Shown here piece after piece: positions 1-10,929 of a stretch of 64,000 nt of DNA. The stretch spans positions 3,364,001 to 3,428,000 of the forward strand of contig NC_092193.1 of assembly GCF_043641665.1 (NCBI RefSeq), read 5' to 3'. This DNA comes from Enoplosus armatus. Taxonomy: Eukaryota > Chordata > Actinopteri > Centrarchiformes > Enoplosidae. Both the position numbers and the translations under genes were made by a program. The first letter of the stretch is position 1. Every line of letters begins with the position of its first letter. The notes under the pieces were generated by a model. The model searched no databases and was not told the origin of the DNA. It worked only from the letters and a program-made list of their open reading frames with translations.

Positions 1-651
1 TTTTACTATGTTAATGCAAGTACCTCTATGTCAAAATGTGTCTGTGTTATTAGTCATCAGGTTGAGTTGAATTTAATTAAACTAACTGAACTAAAGAAGA
101 ATCTGAAGCAGTCTGAATATACATGGACCTTAAGCTTTTTAAAACTTCATTCAAAGCTCACAGTCCCTTAGAATATAAACACAATTGTGGGTTAAGGACT
201 TGAACAAACTCATGCACGAGTTTGGTTCTGCTTTGGTCTCGGATTTCAGTGAATGTAATTCAATTCAGAACATTTTGTTGTTTTGAATGGTCTCTTTCCT
301 TAAGGCATCCAGCTAAAATGAATCCCAATGTGCATGAAACAAGATACAACTGCCCTGGGAATTCAATAAACATGCTGTAATAAACCAACCATTGTATCCT
401 CTATTCTTGAGGGGAATATCTACACTGCCACAAAAGTTCCAATGTGCCCAAAACCTCATGTGATGCGATGGAAACGGTTAAAAACACTGTGAGCAGCAAT
501 GGCGCTGGCGATAAAAAAATATTCATTCGATAAAATTATCTCAGTGCATAATGCCACGACTTGCCAGTAGCATAAAAGGGTTGAAAAATTACAGCCGACT
601 TATTTATGAGATTGAACAGTCAAGCTGGGAAAAGTGTCTGAGTATGATTGG
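1..651. other. Unique AT-rich DNA, no gene seen
   Basis: I see no coding region, RNA gene or recognisable repeat here. It is ordinary AT-rich vertebrate intergenic or intronic sequence. A similar unremarkable stretch continues after the microsatellite, up to about 1335. Confidence 0.6.
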
Positions 652-684
<33 letters not shown>

Positions 685-690
685 TGTGTG
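652..690 (+). repeat. (GT)n microsatellite
   Basis: About 19 GT units with a single TA interruption near the right side. Dinucleotide tracts of this kind are abundant in fish genomes and usually length-polymorphic. Confidence 0.95.
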
Positions 691-1335
691 TTGTTGAGGT
701 CAAAAGTAAAACAGTAAGTAGATTAATCACTGTCACCTGCATTTGGCATTGCTGCGATTTGGATGCATAGTACAGTCCTCAGCCATAGATCTTTTGTTAG
801 AGCAGCTTGGAAGGACCACACAAACTGCATTCATCACAAATAGGACTCATACATTAGCTGTAATTTTATGCAGTGCCAAGTTAAGAGAAACAGCCACACT
901 TTTTTAGGAGCTCAGCAGGGGAGAAAAATTGCTCATAGATCTTTGGAGCTGTTAAAGAGAGAGGTTAATTTTCTCGTGGCTCAGCACAATTTTTTGTCTT
1001 TCTTTTCTTTCCAAGGTGGGAAATGTTTTTGGCTCTCATACATGGCTTGTTTATCCATCAGAGCAATGCTAAAGGAAAACAGACAACATGGAGGTTTAGA
1101 GGAAGGATTTTAATGGTTTTGTTGGTTTATATTGTGCAAGAAAGTAGAACATGAACACCTGAAATCAATGTTCATATTTTATTTCAGCTGTGTAAAAATG
1201 TTTATACCATGTTGTATAATTATCGAATAATGCCCAAATAACATGTACACAGCCACGAGTAACCGTGTTTAGCTCTTTAATTTGTTGCTATGTTTTCTTT
1301 TTGCATTTTGCTGATACAATTATCTGACTCTGTCT

Positions 1336-1813
1336 TTAAAGAATAGTTCAACATTTTGGAAAATATGCTTAACTGCTTTCTTTCTGTGAATGATATAAGA
1401 AATCGACATCAATCTCATGTTTTTGCATTGAGTATGGAGCTGGAGTCAGGATGTTATTAGCGTAGCTCAGCACAAAGACTGGAAGCAGGGGAAACAGCTA
1501 GCCTGTCTGTGTCTGTGGAAAACCACCTCGAAAGCTCACTAATTAAACACAAGACATGATGTATCTCAAGTTCAACCAAAGAGTTACAAAGCTAATAAGT
1601 CAACTTTAGAGATATTTGTAGGTGTACTGTTTTGCTTTGAACAAAGCAAGCTAGCTGTTTCCCCCTGCTTCCACTCTTTATGCCAAGCTAGGCTAACCGC
1701 ATCCTGACTCCAGCCCTGTTCCAACACACAGGCATGAAACTGACATTTTCTCTGCTCATTCTTGGAAAGAAAGCAAAAAAGTGTATATTCCAGACAGAAA
1801 TACAGTACCTTTC
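1336..1813. mobile_element. Foldback (long inverted repeat) MITE-like element
   Basis: The segment folds on itself. Bases 1439-1502 align with the reverse complement of 1650-1714 at roughly 56 of 64 positions. The outer arms (about 1338-1438 and 1715-1813) also pair, more weakly. The loop (about 1503-1649) is unrelated to either arm. The arm sequence, which moves from an 'AGTTCAACATTTTGG'-like outer end to an 'AAACAGCTAGC' inner end, matches a very common teleost foldback repeat as I remember it. It has no open reading frame, so any movement would have been non-autonomous. A second partial copy lies at 21834-21944. The foldback structure is directly visible; the family identity is from memory. 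Confidence 0.8.
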
Positions 1814-3432
1814 AATGTGCTAATGATCATAAAATTAGATTTGAAGAAGACTTCAATTTCAGTACATCTAATACACACTTAGCATCTGTCAAGTGTCTTT
1901 CATGCCGATTGTAAACTCCAGACGGGTTACAGGGAACTTTTATAAGATGAGTGTAATGTGTTTAACTTGAATGTATCATCCATGCTTTAGCTAGAGGGGA
2001 CATGAGTAGAACCACCAGATAGTTTGACACTGAAATAGCGAGGTGGAAAGAAGTATTTTAAGGCAACATTGTCAAATTAAATTGTCCATTAAGGTAGTAA
2101 AGCGCAACATAAATACATTCCATTTACCATTTACTTTTTAACTTGTAATTTTCAGCTTCATCCTTTGTTATGTAACCGTGACCAAATCCTTCGGCCTGAC
2201 CGTAACTAACTGGCTTTACTTGCCTGGACTTAACCATTCGTTTTTATATGGCAAGGTTATTGCATCCAAGTAATACTATTGTCTTTCATGGTCTGTTTTC
2301 AAAGCTGTAAGTCATTTTTTCATAGCTTTTTTTGAATCTGGTGTACAAACCTGCTGTATGATTACGCCGATGCTACAGAGTATTAAACATTTTTTTGCTG
2401 AAAAACACATGGCTCCTCATGCACCTCTGCAGTTGCATAATTAGCTCAGAATCAAATCGGCAACGTTACAGCATGCTACTCGTGCTTGACATAACATCAA
2501 CCTAGAGTGAGCCAAGTCAGCCACTGAACCGAAGAGAAAAAGAGGAAAAAAAAAACAACTATCACAGCTGAAAGTGGGTCAAGTGGAGCCTGCTGGGGAG
2601 GCGTTCAGCAGGACTCCAGATGCAAGGGGGGGCAGCCTCGAGCTTTCTGCTTACAGGCAAGGGTCGACCCTGCAGCATGTAAACCCCATGAAAACCACGT
2701 GTGGCCTGGGGAAAAGGTTCACTCGTGAAACCAGATGTGCGCCGGCTCAGGTGTCACTCACTTTGTGATCTGTTTCCCCGTCTGACTGACTCACAGCCAA
2801 GTATTCACTCGGTTCCATCTCTACCTCGGTGCCAACGCCACAAGACAAATTCCTGCACGTCTTATGTGACAAATACAGTGATTAATGAAGGACATAATGA
2901 AGAACATTTTCATATTGCTAAATATCTGTTTTTCCATCTACAATATTTTCAATATTGTCACGACCCGACATTCAGTATATATCATCTTCATACACCCCCT
3001 GGGGTATAGAACGTAACGCATTTTGTATTTTTTTCCCAATTGGTTTGGAAAAAACTGTGGCTACTGTTAGTTATAGAGACAATGACAAGGAAAAGCAGCG
3101 CAGACAAAAACGGAACCACTGTATCGCCAATTACGTCTTTAAACTGTCCTCTATCTACTTTTTGGGGTTATTCTTGATTTTACCTGCATGATATAGGAGA
3201 AGACTTTGTATAAGCCTGATCGCCTTCCTTCAAGAAATCTTGCTTTTAATTTGATCTTATCTATACAGTTAAATTGTGCAATAAACAAACAAAACTAAGG
3301 TAGAGTCTTGAAACTGACCTTATTACACTGTATTCATCTGTCTAAGCTATGGGAGTGTTGGAGTATTGTATGAATGCAACTGGAGCTATGACTAACAAGG
3401 CAGCTCAGATCTAGTAGAACTAGTTAAACACT
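1814..3432. other. No gene or repeat recognised
   Basis: Largely unique AT-rich DNA. A GC-richer patch at about 2570-2780 has overlapping short open frames that resemble no protein family and lack splice or promoter context. I treat them as chance. Confidence 0.5.
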
Positions 3433-3552
3433 AATTGCAGTGGTGGTGGTTCAGTTTCTGGCACCCCCGTCCACCTGTCCAAGTGTCCTTGATCAAAATG
3501 TCAGACTCCCGATGTATATGCGTACATGGGAAAAAATGTAATCGCTTTGGGA
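3433..3552 (+). mobile_element. Diverged short interspersed repeat fragment
   Basis: The run through 'GTCCACCTGTCCAAGTGTCC' followed by 'TTGATCAAAATGTCAGACTC', and a downstream 'GTAATCGCTTTGG' segment, resemble the body and tail of a dispersed teleost repeat. That repeat usually reads 'tccaca..tcgaagtgtccttgagcaagacactgaa' and later 'taaagcgcttt'. The copy is old and strongly mutated. Related fragments lie on the other strand near 15884-15950 and possibly 7328-7440. The family name is not assigned because I cannot search. Confidence 0.5.
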
Positions 3553-4770
3553 AAATTAATGTGTATTAATGTGTATTTGTTCTGTCTGATCAACAATCCA
3601 AACCCTAAGATATTATATTTATAATGATATAAAACATTTTTCACACACAATTCTTAAATTTGAGATGTTGTGAGTTGTGTGCCATTTCTGCTTAATAAAT
3701 GAATATCCTGTGCATCAACTAATTGTTTCGGTACTTAATATAATACCCTAAGATGGCGTTCAAGTATTCCAAAATTTAAAAGGAACATGCCAGTGTCAAA
3801 ATGTAAAATCTAAGTAAATTACACAGCAAACCTTGTACTTAACATTGTTGTTACGCTCATAGTCACTTATAATACGCAGGGCCATTGAACTGCAACCACA
3901 AAGGCTTAGAAAATGCTTTAAAACTCTGATGTAACACGGATCAACCTTGGCTGACAGGCGTTTAGGTTGTGGAATATGTGAAAAATAGTACATAAAAAAA
4001 TGAGGATACTGCAGTTTTACCACTTTAACTTTGTTTCACTCTTAGTTGCACAAAGCAGAAAGTTAAAGGTCAGGAGGAGAGAGTTCAACAGTGCACACGA
4101 GGGAATGAGGTTAACTGTAATAGGAGGTCAGTTCTGATAAAATTCAAAGACACAAACGATACTACAGATCTGTAACGACCTGAAGCGGACTGGTAACTGA
4201 TCTTCAAAAGGAATATCCAGCAGCAAAGCATGAAGGATTATTACTGCGTGGGTCTGGGTCATTAGTCCTGTAATTTGACTATGTGATGGATATGGAGCAC
4301 GTTTATTACCGGAGCCGCTGCGAGCCTGGAAATGTTATGTAACTTTCAGCCAAACAGCCTTCTCTTCTCCTCGGTCTTTTGGTTTATTCAATAGTCGTTG
4401 TGGATGTTTCAAGTCATTACCTCTCAAGTCCTAAAACCTTTAAATCACACTCATAAAGCCTACAGTCATCAGCGTGAGATGGTAAGATGTTATTTTGAAG
4501 AATGCTTGGGCTTTTACCTCACAAACCAGTCAATGATGTTACAGCAGGTGTTTTCCATTAGCTGTCAAAGCAAAACATCTGCAGTGACATTGCTGATTGG
4601 ACTGCAATGTGATTGAAAGTTTCAAACAATAGAAAACAGATTTCATTCCATTTGTGATTCACTGTTAAATTACAAAAACAGATTAATCATCTACCATTTT
4701 AAGTGGTTGTTTTGTGGCTTTGACCATGGAACTGTTTCTTTTCATTGGACTTTGTGTCAAAGTTAAATAT
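3553..4770. other. No gene or repeat recognised
   Basis: AT-rich unique sequence. The small open frames on both strands show no recognisable domain. I see no microsatellite longer than a few units. Confidence 0.5.
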
Positions 4771-4880
4771 CCAACTATTGCATGCTATTACAGATGTTCA
4801 TGGTCCCCAGGGGATGAATCCTAACCATCTCTTTAACTGTTCATGTAGTGCCACCACTAAGTCAAAGCTTTCACTTAACT
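4771..4880 (+). repeat. Dispersed teleost repeat, family B, copy 1
   Basis: Contains 'TGTTCATGGTCCCCAGGGGA' followed by 'TGAATCCTAACC' and a later 'GTGCCACCACTAAGTCAAAG' segment. This is the middle portion of a dispersed repeat that is also present at 13105-13401 (plus), 30543-30662 (minus) and 35815-35985 (minus). Alignment to the copy near 35.9 kb supports the link: 'GAGGATGAATC..AATGACTTTGGCGATC' read on that minus strand. I remember this as a very abundant fish repeat whose typical copies include 'ctattggatggattgcc'. It carries no coding capacity. Confidence 0.65.
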
Positions 4881-5276
4881 TCACCCCTTAAGTCTTCTTG
4901 GGTATTAAACAGATCTATAGTGTCCAGACATGTATTAACACGAGATTTAAAGAGTCTTAGATGTGACTCCCTGTTCAGCATTGCGTCAGGGTGTAGTGTG
5001 GCTCTTTGCCATGCATTGTTCACCAGCCAGGTTATTTCAACATAACAACAGATAACATAATCTGATCTGCTTCGAGAGACCACAACCAGACAATTACAGA
5101 ACCCTCGTGTCTATTTTTCTCCTCCCATAGGTTTCTCCCTCTCTGTTTTCTCTGGGTTTTTTTCCTCTGCCCAATTGCACAGGCAGATTGCCCTCCCCTC
5201 TAAGCTCTTCCCCAAAGACTCGAGGCATAAATTGAGTGGAAATGTTCTTTCAGAGAGCAGCGTGATGTGGGTCAGG

Positions 5277-5314
5277 TGAGCGTGTATGTGGATGTGTGTG
5301 TGTATCTGTGTGTA
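5277..5314 (+). repeat. Imperfect GT-rich tract
   Basis: Interrupted GT/GA/TA dinucleotides. It is low complexity, and the Cys/Val-rich open frame read from the opposite strand is an artefact of it. Confidence 0.75.
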
Positions 5315-5412
5315 TAATTCTGTTACATAATACAACTCCAGCAGGTTAGAACAGTGCAGTGATGAACTTTCAAATATGACACCTTTTGGCTGAGACCCAA
5401 TCTCACAAACAC

Positions 5413-5490
5413 TCACACACACACACACACACATTTGCGCCGCCCTCTTTGGCCCACAACCCCAAACACCACCACCACCACCACCACCTC
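5413..5490 (+). repeat. (CA)n tract and (CAC)n trinucleotide tract
   Basis: A (CA)~10 run at 5413-5433 is followed, after about 30 bp, by about eight CAC units at 5466-5490. Open frames crossing this segment give His/Thr-rich peptides and are not credible genes. Confidence 0.9.
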
Positions 5491-6019
5491 CTCATGCCTG
5501 TTTTTTTAGCACATACACGCCATCCCTCCACCAACTCTTCTTGGGGAAGAAAAACGTTTCAAGATTTCCGCGGTATCATGGAAAACTGGAGAAGAAATCA
5601 TGCACATTACATTTTTATTTTTGCAGGATGTCAATTTCCAAATGTTTCCGATGCCAACTGTTGACTTAAACCCTTCAGGGGCAACCCTTTCAACTGTATG
5701 CACTGTCACACGTACGATATGTGCTGTGGCTAATATGCGGCTGTATAGACTTTCAGCATGACGCATGTTCCGATTAAAGACAGAAAACAAATAACTACAT
5801 AAACATAAAATGGATTTGCTATCACAAGAACCCAAAATGCACCAGAGGGTTTGGGCCAAGGTCTGCTTCTTTGAACTCTTTTCCATCATTATTCTCAAAA
5901 GTTTCAGCTTGCCACTTTTTTATCGCTAGTATTTGTTTATTCATTACTGTGATTTTCCCCAGATAAAAACTACACAAATTGGCCAAAATCTCATAAGACC
6001 TTGTGTGCTTCTGGTCTGG
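5491..6019. other. No gene or repeat recognised
   Basis: Unique sequence. A minus-strand open frame of about 130 codons spans 5506-5898, but it has no domain and no splice context, and I treat it as chance. Confidence 0.5.
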
Positions 6020-6370
6020 TGCTGTTTTTCATGGTTTGGGCTATGCATTTTTAGGACTAGTGAGGACAAATCTTAATGCTGCAGCATATAACCATTCTTT
6101 AAACATTAGTGTTCCTGTATTGTATTTGGGTAAAGCCCTTTTCTATTTAAAACATAACAAAGCCTACATGCACAAAGTCAGGTCCGTAGAGAACTGGCTT
6201 TCCCAGTTTGGTGTGGATGAACATCCCTGGCCTGCACAGAGTCCGGACCTCAACCCCATCCAACACCTTTGCGATGAAATGAAACATTGACTGTGAGCCA
6301 GACCTTATCAGCCATCATCATTGTCAGACCTCAATAGTTCTCTTGTGCAACCCAATATCCCGGGGATAAC
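6020..6370 (+). pseudogene. Decayed Tc1/mariner-family transposase fragment
   Basis: This is the C-terminal catalytic part of a Tc1-like cut-and-paste transposase. The conserved block WPAQSPDLNPI is intact near 6228-6260, inside a longer stretch from about VRSVENWL to HLCDEMKH. The SPD aspartate corresponds to the last catalytic D of the DD34D triad. In my alignment the second catalytic D, normally in a 'QxDNAPxHK' context, has become N in the local NKAYMHK run. A stop follows CDEMKH, yet homology continues past it (ARPYQPSSLSDLN-like), and the upstream MVW motif is in another frame. I see stops, at least one frameshift, no N-terminal DNA-binding domain and no inverted terminal repeats. It is a dead relic. 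The Tc1 identity is confident; exact ends are approximate. Confidence 0.85.
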
Positions 6371-7327
6371 ATTCATATTTAGAGATAAAAAACATTGGCA
6401 TTTCACAATCGAAAACGTTGTTGTTAAATGAAATCTTGCTGAATTATGCAATATCAACATTTTGTCTGGTGTAGGGTTGTTTTGTGGCTGAATGTCAGAA
6501 AATCAAATTCTACAAGAGTGGAAGATGTCATAGCAATAGATTAATAACCATGGTTGTGGAATGAAATGTTTAACTATCAAAAAGTCATTTTAATGACTTT
6601 TAATACAAAAATCTGCCTCAAACGGCTCTACAATCTGAGCAACGTACAATATCACCAGTCGTATAAGTACTTGCAGTCTATCCTGCACGACGTCGATGTG
6701 CGAAAAGCTGGTTTGGTTGCCAAGTGTTGACTTCAAGACAGAAACTAACAGTTAAGTTTTAGGATTTATTGAATCTAGAAATCCTGCTGCATTTATCAAA
6801 CTTTCACCCAGTCATTGTATAACTGCTGCTTAGTGTTCTTACGTGGAATGTGAACCATGTGAACGCCAGTTGTATTTTTCTAAGATGTGAGTGGAGGCGG
6901 GGGGTTACTTCATAGCACATTTTTCATCAGTGGTAGCGCATTCTTTCTTATCCCCAGCATGTGCTTTTGTTGCATAATACGCCGTCTCAAATGAAAACAC
7001 TACTTGCCTTGCAGTGCTGACTTAAAGGACGAATATGGAAAACATACGGCGCCATCGAAAGCCACTGTACTGCTGCTCTTGTTTGTTTGGTCACATCCTC
7101 AGCAAGGGATGCACAGATGGGACTTGTTGTTCGGAGTGACTGGCTTCTGCAGCTGCCGGCTCAGGGAATTTACATGTAATAGAGCAAAAAGTAGAGAGGG
7201 GCATCGTTAGAAGTGGGCCTCAGCTGAGGAGCTGGTAGAGATGAATGCCACCGTCAAGCTGTCTGCTAACAAGACACAGAAATTTACTTCTGAGGTGTTT
7301 AGCTGTCAGTCTTATCTAGAGAGACTT
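6371..7327. other. No gene or repeat recognised
   Basis: Mostly unique AT-rich sequence with a short G-rich patch near 6893-6905. Nothing here supports a gene. Confidence 0.5.
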
Positions 7328-7440
7328 ACAGGGAGGAGCTCAGCGTCTCGCCCAAAGACGCTTCATGGCTGTGAATGGACAGATTGGTTGTTGTAAGAGT
7401 TTGAACTTGTGACCTCACACATGCATGGAAAGCCCCTCTT
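7328..7440 (-). repeat. Possible diverged short interspersed repeat
   Basis: The order 'CAGCGTCTCGCCCAAAGACG', a spacer, then 'TTTGAACTTGTGACCTCACA' resembles the reverse complement of fish repeats that carry 'cttgggcaagacact' and a tRNA-like 'ggttcgaacc' box. Divergence is high, so this is tentative. Confidence 0.35.
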
Positions 7441-7879
7441 AACCTCAAAATCGCCCTGCCTTCTTAGTTTATACCAAGGCTTCCACAGGCCTCGGAAACC
7501 TTTGAACGTTTGCCAGTTTGAGAGAAGTAAAACAAGGCCTTGAATGGTGGATGTCTGGTCAGATTTGAATCTTGTGGCTTCTTCTTGATCAGACAGGACC
7601 TGGTTTAAATATACATTTTTACAGTTTTATACGATTCTATGGAGGAAATGCTATTTTATGGTGTGGTTTCATGTTGGACTGAAGCTCAGGTAGCAGTGTC
7701 AACTTAGACTTTACACTTTACTTACTTTATTTAATTGCTGGTTTGAGTTATTTATGTATCTTTAAGTTGTTTGCCTCCAAAAGGCTTGGAAACAAGTGAA
7801 ATCAGCTCAATCAACTCTCTATCTGTCTAAAATGCCCTTTCAGCGGCCTTGCCCACCCGTCATTACAACTCAAAATACA

Positions 7880-8280
7880 GGTATAATATTTGTATGATTT
7901 CTGACCGGCCCGACCTGCTGACCCCTGGCACGGACGAACAGCATCGGCGCTTTGAAATGCCAGCTTCAAAGCCGATCCTCGTCTGTTGAGGTGTGAATTA
8001 TGTGGAACAGCACCACCCACCAGCGTTCCTCCCTCCCTTCTCCACAGCAGCGGCGGCGCTGGGGTGCCTCCGACCAGATGTTGGCCAGCCCTAACACTGG
8101 AGGTCAAAGGTTGACAGTGGGGGTCGGGAGGGATTGTCGGGGAGGAACGTAACGGCCGTTGAAGCAGACCATGTAGCACTTCATCAGCTGGAGATAAACA
8201 GACCCCTCCTCTGACCTTGTGTGGTTTGAATTAGGGCTGCCATGATGGAGGTCTGCTAATTGAATTCGGCCACCACTAAT
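7880..8280. other. GC-richer low-repeat block, candidate regulatory element
   Basis: Base composition rises relative to the flanks, with several CpGs and no simple repeats. It includes a DR1-like site at 8101-8113 and an 'ATTAG..TAATTGAATT' homeodomain-type segment near 8233-8267. Overlapping open frames on the minus strand (to about 122 codons) have no recognisable domain, and their Pro/Arg-rich translation is typical of GC-rich DNA. I infer a possible conserved non-coding element; conservation cannot be tested here. Confidence 0.3.
8101..8113 (+). promoter_or_regulatory. DR1-like nuclear receptor site
   Basis: AGGTCA-A-AGGTTG. The first half-site is perfect and the second differs from AGGTCA at two positions, with a 1-bp spacer. 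Known DR1 binders include HNF4, COUP-TF (NR2F) and RXR heterodimers. A single match is expected by chance at modest frequency; it is noted because it lies in the GC-richer block. Confidence 0.3.
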
Positions 8281-8289
8281 AAATAACAG

Positions 8290-9456
8290 GTGATCGATAT
8301 TTTTAGGAGGTAATTTGTTCTCTGGCAACATTTTATTCATTGTGTTTACCTTACCTGACTTTATTTTTAAAGCATTATCTTTAATATCTGTCCAGATATT
8401 AGTTTATAACCTGGTTAAGATCATCTTACAACATGTATTAGAACTTGTCATGCATCCATGGGCTAACAGATGGTTATTTTAACATATGCATGTTTACATT
8501 GGGACATGGATTAATCCAGACTAAAATGGATGTTGGAAAATTCAGAAAAAGTATTTCATAATCCAGAAAACATTTGTTAAAAATTAGAAAGTTCCTAAAA
8601 CAACTAGGCACTTGTTGCTAGTTGTTAGCAAACTTTACTCAAATAGGAGAAAATAGAATGTATTTTGGGGGGACTACTTTCAGCGATGGATTAATATACA
8701 TTTGGTGCTCTTGTGAGTATTTACAGCAACAGGACAGCGTATGGAGGACTCAAAATAAACTACAGTGTGTGTGTTCATGGTAATGAATGGCTCACTGATG
8801 TGTTTTTAATAGATTTTGGATAACAATGGAGCTCTGTGCCACAGAAGAATAAGCTATCGGGTTTTAGATACACAGACAATACTTAGTAGGATTCATTTAT
8901 TGTTGGTTTTGCTCTTGTCATGGGCCAAAGAACCCAATCCTATCTGGAGGCATATTCCTGTGCATTTATTGTGCTTTTTGATTACAGTGATCACATTCAG
9001 ATCAACCTGATTCTCGCCATTCAGAGACAGAGGTAGTGATCAGTTACTGTCTGCTTGTTGTTGTCTGAGTTTGGTGTTGTTAGAGGAAGGGCGCCAAGAG
9101 ATTTGAGGTCAAATAAGAATCTGGATGGTTTTCAGTCCCCAGGAAATCTTTTTGATCACATTTTTCTTCTTGTACAACTTTGAGAGCTTTTCTCTGACTC
9201 TCTAGTCGCTGGAAGCCTGTGGATGTTACTGGATGGCGCTATCTTTTCATGCTTTAAAAATGTCTGCATGCGTAGGTGTCTGCTTTCATGGCTTCATGTT
9301 TGTATGCATGGATGTACTGTAGGTCTTTGTCTATATATACAGTATATGTTACCAAATTCCACACACAAGTGTAGGCGTGTGTATGTGTATGTTTACCTTT
9401 GCATGTCAGCTACTGTGTCTGCACATGTTCGTGTGTGTTTCGCTCATGTTTCCAGA
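8290..9456. other. No gene or repeat recognised
   Basis: AT-rich unique sequence with short open frames only. Confidence 0.5.
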
Positions 9457-9480
9457 TGTATGCATGCATGTATGTATGTG
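9457..9480 (+). repeat. Short (GTAT/GCAT)n tetranucleotide tract
   Basis: Alternating GTAT, GCAT and GTAT units inside a wider stretch of TG/CA-rich imperfect repeats (about 9260-9485). Confidence 0.7.
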
Positions 9481-10376
9481 TGCGTCAATATTATTCCGTA
9501 TTGTGAGTGACACACGTAGAATTGAGAGGATCTGAACTACAAGACGTAGAATTTATTTGCCATTTATTTTGCCATTTACACCAGATAACACCCCATAAAG
9601 TCTCACGGGGGCGACTGATCCTTCTGCAGTCGTCATAATCAAAAGCCAGCGCTCGCTCCATCCATCTCAGCACTCCATTCAAGCTAACAACATTACTATT
9701 CATCATCAGTATTCACACCTGTCCAAATCCATAACCTCATTGCCTGGAGGGAGGAAAGAAAGGAAGAAAAAAAAAAGAAAAGAAGTCATCGCCATCTCGC
9801 TGAGAAGGGAAGAATCCAATTCCCCTCTGCCTGGGTTTCCTATATGCATTTGTCATACATCAACCAGACAAGTCAACTCCCTGCTCTCCTCGCACGCAGC
9901 ATCTCTATGACCCGGCCAGCTTTGTCCTGACTCATAAAGAGAGCTAAATGAAAACCATCCCAACCCCCCCCTCTCTGTCGTTCTTGTCTCTCTGCAACCG
10001 AAACTCATTTCCTCTGCACAGTGTATCAGTGGGAAAACATACACACAATATCGGAGTCCCAGTCAGGAAGGCCTGTAACCCCCCCTCCCCGCATCCACTC
10101 CCATCAGCTCAGACAAATAGTGTACATTTCTCAAGGAATTCCCTGAATGTGGGAGTGGACCTGCAGATGTTGGAGAGCTGTCACCCCTCAAAACCCCCCA
10201 GCCCACTCCCAAATGCCCCCTCCACCCGTTCCATGTTTCCTATTTGACTCTGCGTTTTGGGTTGTGAATGCACAAACACATGCAGGAAGGCACTCGAACA
10301 GCCGGCCATGTACACTTGTCTGAGTACACACACTATTATAAACATGGTCACTGCTCACGCATGTTCTCTCTCTCTT
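9481..10376. other. Mixed unique sequence with purine- and C-rich patches
   Basis: Contains a purine run near 9747-9784 and C-rich patches at about 9960-10240. A moderately GC-rich stretch at 9590-9690 has no repeats and could be regulatory. No gene is supported. Confidence 0.45.
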
Positions 10377-10403
10377 TGTGTGTGTGTGTGTGTGTGTGTG
10401 TGT
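10377..10403 (+). repeat. (TG)n microsatellite
   Basis: About 13 uninterrupted TG units. Confidence 0.95.
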
Positions 10404-10539
10404 CTAACGCACATAAAGGTGAACTAATTTCCTCTTTTCTGTGTAATTGTCACATATTGTGTATATACAGATACATTTTGTCATCATAATTACATATATT
10501 ATGATCTTCTGGTGTGAATCTATTCTTTACACACGACAG

Positions 10540-10732
10540 CTATTTCCTGTTTGTCCATCCTTGGAGAGGCATCCCTCCCCCGTTAAAAGGGTTTTAGGGG
10601 GAGTTGTTCTTCCTTCGAATCGAGGGTCTGAGGGCAGAGGATGTATGCTGTACACATTGTGAAGCCCTCTGAGGCAAACCGTGATTTATGATATTGGGCT
10701 ATATAAATAAAATTGACCTGACTTGACTTGAC
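10540..10732 (+). mobile_element. Non-LTR retrotransposon-type 3' tail, copy 1
   Basis: The order of 'GTTTGTCCATCCTTGGAGAG', 'GGGAGTTGTTCTTCCTTCGA', 'GTGAAGCCCTCTGAGGCAAA' and 'GATATTGGGCTATATAAATA' ends in short tandem TTGAC units. This layout matches a very common percomorph repeat whose 3' end is 'gggctata(c/t)aaataaaattgacttgactt'. Ending in a short tandem pentamer is typical of some non-LTR elements, so I read it as a 5'-truncated LINE or LINE-dependent SINE. An internally deleted relative lies at 35651-35745. Confidence 0.75.
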
Positions 10733-10768
10733 GTATATGCACATACGTACAACACACAAACTCTCTCC

Positions 10769-10789
10769 ACACACACACACACACACACA
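10769..10789 (+). repeat. (CA)n microsatellite
   Basis: About ten CA units directly after the retrotransposon tail. Retroelement tails are frequent seeds for microsatellites. Confidence 0.9.
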
Positions 10790-10893
10790 AAGACCACTGT
10801 TGCAAACCTCTACAGTATGTACACACACCCACACATGCTGACACATGCACACACAAAAATAAACACCCTCCCTCTTTGTACTTGATGACACAC

Positions 10894-10896
<3 letters not shown>

Positions 10897-10927
<31 letters not shown>
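10897..10927 (+). repeat. (CA)n microsatellite
   Basis: About 15 CA units. With the tract at 10769 it makes opposite-strand open frames rich in Cys and Val, which are artefacts. Confidence 0.95.

Positions 10928-10929
<2 letters not shown>

Noticed and set aside
5111..5434. Minus-strand 107-codon frame beginning with Cys-Val repeats
   Set aside because: Starts in a CA microsatellite; the rest has no domain.
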